Positions 23,277 through 34,642 of a stretch of DNA of 64,000 bases are shown one piece after another (positions within the stretch are counted from its first letter, which is position 1; the number at the start of each line of letters is the position of its first letter). Position numbers and translations under genes: made by a program. This DNA is from Notospermus geniculatus (lineage: Eukaryota > Nemertea > Pilidiophora > Heteronemertea > Lineidae), in assembly GCA_002633025.1 (NCBI GenBank), contig NMRB01000035.1:495858-559857 (forward strand), read 5' to 3'. The notes beneath the pieces were generated by a model. The model did no database searches. It was not told where the DNA came from and saw only the letters and a list, made by a program, of their open reading frames with translations.

Positions 23277-23989
23277 GAACACAGAAAAATCTGTCACTCT
23301 GGTTTCATGAGTGTTCCCAATACAATGAGGGGAAACACTGAAAAACGGAAACACAGTGTCACTCTACACCTGGACTTAAAATGCAGTATCCTATGACCCC
23401 ACTTGTATAATCAATAAACCGCAGTGTGTTGTTTTCCACAGCAACGAGTACTTCACTGTTCCCACGCGCAGTTTTACGGGATCGAAGTATCAACTGACAG
23501 GGAAAACTTGTCAGAGTCAGGTAAAAGTACAAAAATGTACACACAAAGGTGTGAAATGTAAAAACTCAAACATGTATTTGTATACTGTCATCATTTTGAA
23601 CGTTTCCGTCCGGGCATCGAACGGAATTTGTTACGGCTTTGTATTTTTGGTGCAATGTTACTGCGTGTAGCACGAAGGGTGATTCGCTTTCCCGGATTTG
23701 ACAGGATATTTGCAGCTATAACAATCTGTCGGTTGGACACTCGGAAACAAGTCCTTCAATAATTATGACACACCACTGAACTTAATCAGAAACACTTCCT
23801 CTTGAAGACTACATGTATGTATTGAGGAATGTTCACCACGAAGCCCAATCAATTTACACTGTATCTGTTACCTCCGGCGGGAAATGTGAATGATGATAGG
23901 CTGAACTGGAACACACCGCGGAAATCTCCGCGAGCCGTGTCTGTGAGCTAAACCTGTGTATCCTATACCTCATCTCCGAGTTTAAAGTA

Positions 23990-24200
23990 GCCCGGTATTG
24001 CCCCTTTTTCTCGACAACCGGCGCCACCACCGCCCTGCACGTCACTCTCCAACCCCAGGGAATAACTACGTTGTTGGCGAATAGACCCGATGCACTACGT
24101 ACATTCTGTAATGGTTATTGTAGTTTGTGTTGCTGCCGCTAGGAGGCTCCCTTTACGTCGGCAATCAAAATTACCCATGAGAGATCGCATTCGGAACTTC
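23990..24200. mobile_element. MITE family 3, diverged or incomplete copy
   Basis: Shares the TTGCCCCTTTTTCTCGACAA, CCGGCGCCACC and TGCCGCTAGGAGGCTCCC blocks with 6,470-6,682 in the same order. The right terminal repeat is not recognisable. Confidence 0.65.
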
Positions 24201-24725
24201 CGAAGGCAACTGCTCGGCAATTTCCGTAGATACTCGCATTTCCCCTCGGACACAATTCCAAGGCAGCCATATCTTGAATGCGCAGTGATTGCCTTGAGTT
24301 TCTGTGGGTTTGGATGCGGTTGCCTCATCACACCACGCGCACGAACGAAATAGGTCACACAAACGTTGCGTTATTGATCAATAAATGGCAGATTGGGTGA
24401 GATATCGGTAAGTTTATATATAATATGCCTCAACTAATCCAGGAAATAAGCTTGGATATCTTAAGCAGGCCAAAATTCGGCGAAAATAGTCCCACGGTCG
24501 GTCACGTGGGTTTGTTGATAACAACATGGCTGCCTTGGACTTGTGTCCGAGGTGAAATGCGCCGCCCAGTGGACAGATAAGCAGTTCGCCTCAGGTCGTT
24601 TCGAATGGAGAGATCGCATACCGTGCCCACGATGTCTCACAGTACGACTTCCAATCTCGCAGACATGGATTTGTGCTGCCTGTTTCAGGAGTGCATGTCT
24701 AGATGGTACGAACTGCCGCTCTTAC

Positions 24726-24947
24726 CTGAACTGCTGCCAAGACTTGATCTGTTCCTGAGTTGTAGTTCTTTGATGATTTTCTGTGAGATATATGACTCCC
24801 TCTCGTCCCATGGACCGTCTCGCTTGCTATACACCAACGGCATACTTCTCCTATCAATCCACGGAGCATCCCGTCCGATCCAGTTCGTGCTGTCACGTCG
24901 GCCATTCCAGGGATTGTCTTGCTGGTCAATCCAAGGAATGTCGGAAT
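24726..24947 (-). CDS. DEG/ENaC candidate phase 1-1 cassette (or first) exon, Trp-rich N-terminal segment
   Basis: Acceptor tttttcag, donor gtaaga, 222 nt, phase 1 in and out, so inclusion keeps the frame. Encodes repeated PWID-type motifs (DIPWIDQQ, APWIDRR, GPWDER) followed by a charged helix and a Ser-rich end. The open frame also extends upstream to an in-frame ATG at 24999 with A at -3, so it may instead be a first exon. I recognise no domain. Confidence 0.5.
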
Positions 24948-25186
24948 CTGAAAAATAATGGCCACGCGTCAGAATTTCAGATCTGAAGTGGAGCAACATT
25001 CTTTCCCCATATAAGGTATGCTTATATGGGGAATGCTTATAGCTTTTCAATTTTTCAGGTTTGCCAGGGCATGATGTTACAATGGAAAAGTTGTGGCTCA
25101 ACTTGAGTTGAAGATAATCTTCGTTGGCGCATACGGCCCATAAATGTTGATGTTGAACTCACTCCACAGCTTGCCGACATGATCTT

Positions 25187-25312
25187 AGGACGAGTTTACA
25201 TCGAGGCACACGCGACACGAACATGCAGGCGAACAATGGCTTCACAAAGGATTCATCCCCATGAAACCTTTGTTCACCTGCGTATTCGTGTCGCGTGTGC
25301 CTCGATATAAAC
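25187..25312. mobile_element. Hairpin MITE
   Basis: CGAGTTTACATCGAGGCACA and its near reverse complement flank a short hinge; arms about 50 bp, including CGCGACACGAA. Confidence 0.75.
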
Positions 25313-25363
25313 TCAGCCTTACTGAGATTCTGTATCGGTACGTGTACTACTCTAGGTTCTTAC

Positions 25364-25499
25364 CCCTTGGATTATCTAGTTGGGGAAGACTTGTATAACT
25401 CGGTGGTTGCTCATATCTCCTCTCATCCGGGTCCTCAACCGACTCCAGTTCTGTCAGATCAGGACAGGAGAAGGAAGATTTGTGATAACGGGTCGCCAT
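25364..25499 (-). CDS. DEG/ENaC candidate alternative first exon with PPxYxxL motif (N-terminus 3)
   Basis: From ATG at 25499 (G at -3 and +4) the frame runs 45 codons to a gtaaga donor in phase 1, matching the other N-terminal exons. Alternatively an acceptor ctgacag at 25451 makes a symmetric 87-nt cassette (25364-25450). The peptide contains EQPPSYTSLPQ, a fit to the PPxYxxL motif by which ENaC tails bind Nedd4-type WW domains, although in vertebrate ENaC that motif is C-terminal. The ATG lies in the last unit of a 41-bp tandem repeat. Confidence 0.5.
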
Positions 25500-25775
25500 G
25501 CCCCCTGGAGGAGAAAAAAGACGTGATAACGGGTCGCCATGCCCCCTGGAGGAGAAAAAAGACGTGATGACGGGTCGCCATGCCCCCTGGAGGAGAAAAA
25601 AGACGTGATAACGGGTCGCCATGCCACCTGGAGGAGAAAAAAGACGTGATGACGGGTCGCCATGCCCCTGGAGGAGAAAAAAGACGTGATAACGGGTCGC
25701 CATGCCCCCTGGAGGAGAAAAAAGACGTGATAACGGGTCGCCATGTCCCCTGGAGGAGAAAAAAGACGTATTGGA
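25479..25775. repeat. 41-bp minisatellite, about 7 units, abutting the PPxYxxL exon
   Basis: Unit on the plus strand: CGGGTCGCCATGCCCCCTGG, then AGGAGAAAAAAGACGTGATAA. On the minus strand each unit reads as a pyrimidine tract ending CTCCTCCAG, followed by GGGGCATGGCG. All three minus frames are open across the array. Confidence 0.92.
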
Positions 25776-25912
25776 ATGACATGGTCACATAGAGGGCGCA
25801 GGCAGCTATTGGCCTTCGTAATCAATCCTTGGACCAGTTCCTGGAAGAGTATGACATTGACCAGCAGTACATGCGGGGTTAGGAGAAGGCAGTAGATTAT
25901 ATCACACCTTTA

Positions 25913-26132
25913 ATAAAGGGCCTCTAGAGCCAGCTCGCGATTAGGCTATCAGTACTGCAACTATACAACAGGTGGCGCTAGTAAGCATGAACTCATGAAT
26001 TGTGGATCAAATGTTGACAGTGATGAAATTTTACTTCAAAAATGATTCCCAAGTTGGATCCTCATGCCACCAGTTCTGTGTTAGTAATCATATCAATATG
26101 CACCAAAAAGCTGCCTCTAGAGGCCCTTTAAT
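25913..26132. mobile_element. Harbinger-like MITE
   Basis: AAAGGGCCTCTAGAGCCAGC ... GCTGCCTCTAGAGGCCCTTT with TAA/TTA flanks. The interior is not repetitive in this window. Confidence 0.7.
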
Positions 26133-26134
26133 CT

Positions 26135-27970
26135 CGCATTGTTGTTACACGCCAAAACTCCAGAATGCGCATGAACTTGGCGCGCTCAGATTTTCGTGAT
26201 ATTTTTTCGTGACAGATTGTTTTACAATAGCGCAACGTGAAAGATCATTACATATGTGGATATATCTGTTACAAACTGCATAATGGCTGTTAGTAGTTAT
26301 CGAATTGTTTTTTTTTCATACAAATATTTCTTTTCTATGAGGTACTTGAAAGTTTACCAATACAAATACAACTGGTAAGCGTGTCTGTGTGAGGGCGGGT
26401 ATTTCGTGTTTCGTAAGATCTGCAAAATGCCAGTAATATGTATTAGTCGATGCGTTGTGTAGATGGTTGCTACCACAAATGTCCCTGCCGCCACTGCGTC
26501 TTTCAGCATATCATGTAAGATCGAGAAAGTTATGGTGCTTCTTGAATTTTCAATTCCACGTCGTATCTACGAAGTGGTCAGGAGACGAAAGATAAATTTC
26601 ATGTTGTCATCATGAAGATGCTGACTTTCTTCATTGCATACCTTTGGATGTTTAAGTATAAAATTCAAAGTTTATATACACCGTAATTCTATCGGTCTAA
26701 CGTCATACGCTAAAAGACGCTCTTGCAGCAGGCGATATTTGTGGAACCAACCATCTCCTGAAATAAATTACATGTACGTCACGGGAATGAAGTCAAATTT
26801 CGTATTCCGTACGTCCTGTTTCGTCAGATTTGCGAAACCTCACTTTTTTTGATCCAACCAGATTGAATGCTGTGAACAAACTATTTTTAACTTACCGAAA
26901 GGCCACATTATGATTCAAACAAAATATTTTCCCGCTTCCCAGCTGAATGAAAAAAACCCCAGATATCTACATCACTACGTGAACGTTCTTTGAGAAACTG
27001 ACGATCAGGACAAATATATGACGTCAATTGTGAAATCAACAGGTCTCTCCACCTTCGGAAATTCTGCCATATTCATTTGGAAACGTCAAACTAGTTATGA
27101 AGTATCGCTAAATAATATACGGCACGCAATGAAACGGTCCTCCATGAAAAAATATCCACCAGTTGTCCGTCCTTTATTCCACAGTTGAATACTGATAAGT
27201 TATTCCAACTTCTTAGCTTACGATCGTGTAGAGCCTGTGACATACATTGGCATCGAATTACTTTATACACATTTAATATGATTTTTATCATAATCCCTCA
27301 ATAGAACGCATTACTAAATGAAATCCACGACATTATTCCACGTAGAAACATACGCCACGTACTATATGTAACACTTAAAATATGTGCCGCAAACGTGGTG
27401 ACACAGGCAATTAAAGTATTGAATATTCACAAGTGACAATTAAGACCTCTTCTCGCACCAAATGATGACTGTTCCCAAGATTGTGACGATGTGGAAAATG
27501 CTCTGTCATTAGCTAAAACCAATATCCATTGTTTAATACATACCATAAAATCGGTCATGGAAAATTGACATGTGGTTGGCGCAACCAGCTGACGGACGAA
27601 CGAATGACAATCAAATGTACCGTCGAAGAAGGGAATTCAGTATACGACGTCAGGTTTTAATATCTAATATAGTTTTCCGCAGTCGAGGACGAGTTCAGCA
27701 GTAGCGTCTCTGATGACGATTTTGAAGGATGACTGTTCTACGCATCTATATAAGATGTTACTGCACTCACTCCTATTAACTCGTTCCCAACTCTCTTGGG
27801 GAGAAACTGAACCAAATCATTTTTATGACGCATCTCTTTTGTTTGATATTATTTCTCGCTTAATACGATAAAGTTGAGATGATGATTTCCCCATCCTTAG
27901 ATGAATTCTAATTACTGGCCCGGCCCATCTTCACCGCCAACTTGATGCCTCAGAACGGAAAGAACATAAA
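26135..27970. other. Stretch without recognised features
   Basis: I see no gene, tandem array or clear inverted repeat here. Frames are short and without splice context or recognisable motifs. It may be intron or upstream region of the DEG/ENaC gene. Confidence 0.5.
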
Positions 27971-28089
27971 GATTCTAAGTAATGGGATGTAAAAACCGCT
28001 CGATGCTGTCAAAAATTTATAAGTAGGACGCCATTCTCTATCCTGGTGATAACTCAGTCCATGGGGCAAGATTTTGTGCTAAACACTAA

Positions 28090-28216
28090 AGGCCCAAATT
28101 TTCAAAGCTGTTTTAACGCTAAAATGCATTTTAGTCCAGCACTTGCATGCTTATATGCATGCAAGTGTTGGACAAAAATGCATTTTAGCGTTAAAACAGC
28201 TTTGAAAATTTGGGCC
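28090..28216. mobile_element. Harbinger-like hairpin MITE inserted in duplication copy 1
   Basis: A nearly perfect 127-bp palindrome with AGGCCCAAATTTTCAAAGC ends and TAA on each side. Copy 2 has the empty site (cactaagg, about 34,080), so the 3-bp TAA target duplication can be read directly; this matches PIF/Harbinger habit. Confidence 0.85.
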
Positions 28217-28329
28217 TAAGGAGAGACTCCGCCGTTTTATTTTCTTCATTACGACTTATCGTGATTGCACGACGAGCGATAGGAGTGAAATAGCTTCTAA
28301 TATCGTACCTCAAGTAAGTTTCCGTGAAT

Positions 28330-28480
28330 GTGATTGGCCGAGAGCGGTCACGTGAGCGGTGGACATTTCGGCATGTTCGCCCGGAAAATATTTCCGGTTG
28401 GAATGTTTTCCCGCAAAATGCTTCGAGACGGCCCCACGTCCGCCATTTTGTTTCTCGCTTCAAATGACACGGCGGTTTTG
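28330..28480. promoter_or_regulatory. Promoter-like cluster in duplication copy 1
   Basis: Within 150 bp are an E-box (GTCACGTGAG), an ETS-like CCGGAAA, an E2F-like TTTCCCGC and a YY1-like CCGCCATTTTG, with raised CpG density. It resembles a TATA-less promoter, but no gene starting here was found on either strand. The block is absent from copy 2. Confidence 0.3.
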
Positions 28481-30053
28481 CAATCAAAATCGTCGAAATA
28501 CCAGTCAATATTGTCAGCTTTTGTGATCATCAACAGCATGGGGTAACTGTTAACATTTTCCTGAACACAATAGCCCAACCTTGTCGCACGTTAGCTCACA
28601 ATTTCAAAGAAATGAGCAAGCGAACAGCGCCGATGTGGGTCCAGTGTCGTGCGTTCATCTAGGTCCGCATCGACATTACATCAGGCGTGGTGCATCAAAA
28701 ACAGGCAATGTTGCCCTCGGCTGGCGCCTCGGGCAACATGGCTTTCTCGGGGTGACATTTCGCTCTACCGCCCTCCACTCCGGGCACCATTTTTATAATG
28801 TTGCTGGGATCACACTTTCTCATCCTAATGGGTGTTCCATCTCGTATATCAACACTGGTAGTGAGAACTTACGCGATGTTTTTGATGAGACAGAATGCTC
28901 AAGTTATAACGACAATGAGGTGTTGCAAAATATCACATTTATGGTGAAAAATGATATTGTGTGGGATCTATCGTTGTTTTTATATATTAGGCAGAGTATG
29001 ATACATACAGCCTCGATCAGTAGATTATCCCCTATTCCTGTTCCGATTGGCGCGAGGTTTATCAACGATAGCTCCGCAACGCCTGGGCCGATTTTGATGA
29101 AACATACGTCAATCGACTTGTCTTTCTTGGCGGTACAGCCATCATCACTGTCATTTTCCCGAAAAACGTGACAGAAAAAAGTTCTTTCACAAATCACAGT
29201 TCGTGTTTACGGCCGAAATGGCGGCCATTTTGAAATGACGCAGTGCATCGCGCACGTGTAAACTGCACTGAACAGCATAGCGAAATGAAATGGGTTTTGA
29301 GAAAGGGATCCGTTATGCAGGCCTTACGCGAAAAATGAAGATAGCAGAAAGATACCGGCAAGAAAGACAAATTAATTGATGTATGGTATGTTGAATTTGA
29401 CCCAGCCGTTGCGGAGATATCGGCTGAAAACCTCGCGCCACTGGGATTTGGAATGAACTGTAGTCGCCTCGGTTTCTGGTCCAATATGAATCAAATACGC
29501 CAAAATATTGCCAACATGTATCCCAGTGTAGCATGTGTAGTTGTTCCCCTTCTGACAGTGTTCCCCAACAACACACTAACGGAATAAGTCCCAACTTAAT
29601 ATTTCTCAAAAGTAGGTCGTATTTTCCTGCTGAAGAGGGTTAAAATCTTGAAATTGGCAACCCAAGTGATTCCCCAATGAGGGATATTTACAAGGGCGTT
29701 CATGCCATCTTAGCCATGATCATAAAGATAGTACTCTATAATCAAATTATTATATCTTGAATTAGTAACTTGGAGTCGTCGTATTAATAAAACATGATTG
29801 TTTGCCATTTACACAGACAAACAAATAAATAAACGCTACAATCATTATTATTAAAAAGTAAGACATTGCCGTCGGTCAATTGGCTGTGTAACGAAGAGTC
29901 GTCGGGTGTACGAAAAAGCCAAAACCTGAAGGGATTCACCGAGGGTTTGGAGCATAATTTAGAGTATACCACCAATGAGTCGTTGTAAATGAGAAAATGT
30001 CCAAAAGGGACATTCGCTGTAGTTTGATGGAGCCGGTACGCGGTACTTTACAC

Positions 30054-30431
30054 TCATACGCAGTTTTGTGTTTGAGTTTTACGAAAGTACCCCGCTGGCG
30101 CGATCAGCATACCTTTACTGCGATGCTTCACGGGACTGCTTGGTGTCATTTCATGCCGATGATACACCTTCGGTCTTGGTACAATAAGTCGTCTCGTTTC
30201 GGCTCGTTCCGTGTCCGTTTCGGAGTCATTCCTTACGTAACCCTTTTGTTTCATTTCTGCTAATGTGATTGCCCATAAACCAGTCAAGCCAGCCTGACAG
30301 CGCCAGTCATGGTTGTATATGCAGTAGTAACATTCATCAGGTGCTCTGGGGATGTGCGGGAGGTGTGCTGGAATGTGGACAAAGAAAACTATCGAACAAC
30401 CACGGAGGGCAGGATACAGTCCTAGCGCCAT
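30054..30431 (-). CDS. Open frame kept in both copies of the segmental duplication (copy 1), function unknown
   Basis: A 125-codon frame that is almost unchanged in copy 2 at 35526-35903. It may contain an exon between the acceptor-like ccccag and the donor-like gtaagg, encoding DECYYCIYNHDWRCQ, then AGLTGLWAITLAEMKQKGY. The CxxC, GLxG and MKxxGY spacing faintly recalls DMAC1/TMEM261-type proteins, but I would not rely on it. The plus strand is also open here, so coding is unproven. Confidence 0.2.
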   Translation of the reverse strand: MALGLYPALRGCSIVFFVHIPAHLPHIPRAPDECYYCIYNHDWRCQAGLTGLWAITLAEMKQKGYVRNDSETDTERAETRRLIVPRPKVYHRHEMTPSSPVKHRSKGMLIAPAGYFRKTQTQNCV

Positions 30432-32494
30432 ACGTTCATGAGAGCGACTCTAGCAGTCGATTCGTGTTTTTGTTAAAAATGAGTTTAAAAAGTCGCGCAG
30501 ACTTGGCTCGCTGAGATGAACTCACTGAGATATCCATACATGTATATGCGCAATGAAATAACGGAAAAAACCTTCATATAAGCCGCTAAACAAGTTCTTT
30601 ATCAACTTTACTTACCATTTTTATACGGATCCCAGGTTGTCATACTTTTGGTTGAAAAACCAGTAGTTGACACATAATCCGTGAGTAACTCATAGAACCT
30701 GTGGAAAATGTTGAACTTAATTCACGGTATTCACTTATGTAAGAAAACGACGACCGGGTAGGCCTAATACCAACCGAGTTGTCTTCTAGAATCCTTGCCA
30801 GTAACACAAGATGATACAATATCAAAGGTTCGATTTATCTCTTTTGTAGTTTCAACGAAATTTTGGTAAAATCCTTAAACTCGTTTCGAAAGTATCCAAG
30901 ATTGTTTATTCACGATTTCACAATGATGTGATGTCACAGAATGTCACAAAGATGTATAAATTTGAGTTATTTCACAAAGTGGAATGCTGTGATGAAAAGG
31001 TGAGGGAAGTGCGAACAAGGTATTGGCCTTTGTTACACGAGATGCACGCGTGGTAGGCCTATACTATAGAATAGCTTGATATCCCAAATGATCCAACAGG
31101 TCACAAATAGATCTCTTCTTCTCCACGATTTTTTTGTGTAGCTTATAGTGATCCTGTGAATGATTGGTTTATGGTGAATTCTTCAGAAGGTATTCATCCT
31201 GAATATCGCTGCTTCACATCTGACGAATATTGTTTCCTGATAAAACGTAGAGAATGTTATTGATGGTTCCCTAATATGGACAAGGTTAATAGGTTTACCA
31301 AGTCACGTGGTGATTCATACTTGAGTCAAGGACACGGAAGGCCAGAGATGGGTGATATGTTGATCTCTCCCCAAAATGCATGGAATACTCTAGACACGTG
31401 CAGTAATTGTAAAATCATCAGTCTATTCAGCTGGCAAAGGTCAGCCGCCCAAAGTTCCTCCCAAAATCAATGAGGCAGATTGTAATTGAATACAACGACA
31501 GCCTAGTACCTAACATAAGAACCACACAGATAAACCACTGCCTTCATATGTTGGAAGCGAAACGTGTTTTTTGACGGAGAAACCTTTGAGTATGAAAACG
31601 CCTCCGCCATGATTGTTATATTTGACAATCAACTCTCGGATATTCCCGCGTATTCAACTTTACTTTTACCGCTGACGTGGTTTCCGGCACTACAAAGTTT
31701 GATACTTGAAGCTGAAAATATGAAATTGGATTTGAACTTTTGTGGTTAAAACCACTCGCAGTTACCGGATGTTAAACTAAAACAGGAAGAAAGGTGCGGA
31801 GGTTCCACGTGCAGTGTATCATAATCGATACGCTTCTGACATTTTGGTAGTGGGTTACATCCTGTGCTTTTATCATAACCACCCAAAACTTAATTGCCTG
31901 TATGCTAATGATCTCTCGGTATAGGTGGAAATATTGGAGAGCACCAATGTTGTTATGATGTAAAATCTAAGCTAAAGTTTCTTTTATAGTTTATGTTAAT
32001 ACAACGCAATTTTCAAAGAAAACTTGTCAAGTATCTCTATTTCAATGGTGTGTGCTACGAACGGTGGTAATTATTTTAGTGCCTATACATAAAGGCCCCT
32101 AGTAGGTGTTTGTCTGTGTCTAATGCATGTGTGGTCAGTATGGCGAGCTTTAAGATGAAATTGCCCGAGACTTGTGACGTCACTGCCGTAGAGGGCGCTC
32201 TAATCGCAGTTCAACACTGCGTTTCTGACATCGTAGACTACCGAGGATTAAGCTTCTTACTCTTGTTTGTAGGTTTGTTGGTTGCTAGTTTAGGCTATAC
32301 GCCATAAAAATGCCCAAATCACCCTGCATCTCGTGTTCAGTAACGTACCGGTAATCAAACTCTAAAGAAGATTTGCTGCATTATATTCTAACTGATATTC
32401 TAGAGCTACTGAGCAGTGAGGTCTAACCATTTCATCCTGAGAACATTAGAGGTTCTTCCCTTCGCCACCGCACACGAATGTACAGTATGCGATT

Positions 32495-32743
32495 AAGCAT
32501 GGCGCACACGGGCAACTAAAATGTGGGCGACTATAGATGCAACTACTACGTCGCCTGCGATAATTACCTTTGAGGTCGATCAGTGATGTCATCCGCGACA
32601 TCACTGATCTTCCAAGGAAGCATTTGTCGCAAACGAGTCAACAAAAACTAAAAAAACTAAAAATATGTTCAGTCGCTGCTGTGGTCGCAAGGCCGGTCGC
32701 CAAGAAAATCGCTCGAAAATTCGCCCGTGTGCGCCATGCTTTA
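32495..32743. mobile_element. Foldback MITE
   Basis: AAGCATGGCGCACACGGGC and GCCCGTGTGCGCCATGCTT form the ends. In the middle is the palindrome GATCAGTGATGTC / GACATCACTGATC. A short basic open frame across it is a by-product. Confidence 0.75.
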
Positions 32744-33702
32744 CGGAGGAAGCGAGCATTAAGAACCACTGTTTAGCTCAGGATGAACCACTTAGGGTAT
32801 AAACTAATTAGTAATTAGTAATTTCAACTCAGGGTCACGGCCATGGCTCTGTCAGCCATCATTGTTCTTAGAAGCATCATGGTTTAATAGTACCCGGTGA
32901 CTGCGCCACATCTACACCAGCCGTGATCAGAGATACATCAAATTAATTTAAGGTTATCTACAACACGTACACGTGATTCATTTATTTTTCATCAATGACA
33001 TTACAGGTCAGATAATGCTATAAAAAACAATGGTTTCTCGCTTGCCGAGGACACCATTAATAATTACTGCTCATATTCCATTTGGCAGAGAACGTATTCG
33101 GTAGTAACCCAGGACAATTAACGTTCCTTGATCTGATTTTAACAATCGTGGGATCCTAGATGGCCGGATGATTTTTACCGGTGGCTCACTCTCAATGAGA
33201 TAAAGCCAATAAAATAAATGGACTTGATGAGTCACTGATGAACTCGTAAAACAACCCCTCAGTTTGTTATTCCGCCCTGTCGAATTTAAAGCCCCCCCCC
33301 CCCATATAGGAGACGGCCCCTTACAAATACCTTACGGCTTGCACCACCCACTACTAGTGCCGCAAACGTGGCAGAACGGTGTGACGTCACTTTCAAAAGG
33401 TGACAAAATGGCCGACAGGGGAAAATCTCATTGCCGATGGTTGGAATCCAGGCCAATCCTGCGTCTCACATACTTGTGAAATCCTTTCATTCAGCATTCT
33501 CCCATGGACAATTGAAAAACAGTACTTTGGTAATTCGATTTGTGAGTATCAGATCAAACCACTGGAGATTTAGGACATACAGATCCGTTAGGTAGCAGCT
33601 GAGAATGAATTACAATCCTTCAAATATCTCTCTAAGCCAATTAGGTATCTGAAAACATTGCATACAAGCAGGCCTATAATTTTTGAGTGTATACAATGAC
33701 AT

Positions 33703-33960
33703 ACATGTACAGGCATTGACTAATGTTTATATACACCTAAGAATGCTGATATCTTTATTACTATTCGTCCAAATTCAATGGGGTTTTCTGTGTTGAAAAA
33801 TTCTGTTCTTTCTCCGTCGTTTGCAGCCAGGTTCACTGAAACAGCATCATCACGACATTATGTAATAAATGTTTAAAAAAAAGTACCAAAATCAACTCTG
33901 TTAATTTCGTGATGAAATGCAGTTTTTTTCTCGTGGAATGGTAAATGACTGTGTTTTGAA
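33703..33960. repeat. Inverted repeat, left arm around duplication copy 2
   Basis: The segment from CATGTACAGGCATTGACTAA to AAGAATGC (about 33,707-33,750) recurs reverse-complemented at about 38,382-38,425. Weaker similarity continues inward for about 200 bp on both sides. Confidence 0.7.
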
Positions 33961-34161
33961 GCAATCTGATCTAAGTAATGGATGTAAAAACCGCTCGATG
34001 CTGTCAAAAATTTATAAGTAGACCGCCATTCTCTATCCTGGTGATAACTCAGTCCATGGGGCAAGATTTTTTACCGAACACTAAGGAGCGAAAGACTCCG
34101 CCGTTTTATTTTCTTCATTACGACTTATCGTGATTGCACGATAAGCGATAGGAGTGAAATA

Positions 34162-34642
34162 CACTGGTGTACAGAAATATTATTAGGACACTTTCAAAAT
34201 TCTAAGTCATTTTCCTCTTTTGCGTTCCTTTTGTCTCTAACCACTGGTTATTTCTAGTTATTAATCAGAATATTTTTACCTTGGCAAGTGCGTTATATAA
34301 TCCCATGAGATTGTCCACGCCAAAGGTTATTGACATGGGGTTGCTGATGTATGAATAACAAAGACAATCATGATGCGCTTCATCTGTGCATCTCCCCTCC
34401 AATAGCTTTAGACTTTGAATTATAGAGGCTTGAATGGCACCCATCGTAATTATCTTTGTTGCCCAGCAACCCATTGTCTATAAACTTTTGTATGGACAAT
34501 CAGAGGTGATTACATAACCCACTTGCCAAGGAAAAAATGCTCTGATTAATAAGAAAAATAATTAGTGGTTAGAGACAAAAGGAAGGCATAAGAGGAAAAT
34601 AAGAGAATTTTGAAAGTGTTCTAATATTCCTGTCCACCAGTG
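34162..34642. mobile_element. Tc1/mariner-like MITE inserted in duplication copy 2
   Basis: Inverted ends CACTGGTGTACAG / CTGTCCACCAGTG, extended inward by the AGGACACTTTCAAAATTCT region, flanked by TA on both sides. Copy 1 of the duplication has the uninterrupted site (gaaatagcttct, about 28,286). It is 481 bp with no transposase. Confidence 0.88.

Larger units (their letters stand above)
27975..32410. repeat. Segmental duplication, copy 1
   Basis: Matches 33,970-37,900 in the same orientation. Long stretches are nearly identical (for example 29,690-31,000 against 35,160-36,470). Copy 1 alone has a hairpin element at 28,090-28,216 and the blocks 28,296-28,795 and about 29,025-29,460. No confident gene lies inside. 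Confidence 0.9.

Noticed and set aside
28581-29197. 196-residue plus-strand frame in duplication copy 1
   Set aside because: Copy 2 breaks it by deletions and an insertion, it has no ATG in good context, and no motif was recognised.
32570-32776. Small basic plus-strand frame
   Set aside because: It lies almost wholly in a foldback MITE (32,495-32,743) and lacks an ATG start.
34265-34474. 69-residue minus-strand frame
   Set aside because: It lies inside the Tc1/mariner-like MITE at 34,162-34,642 and shows no transposase feature.
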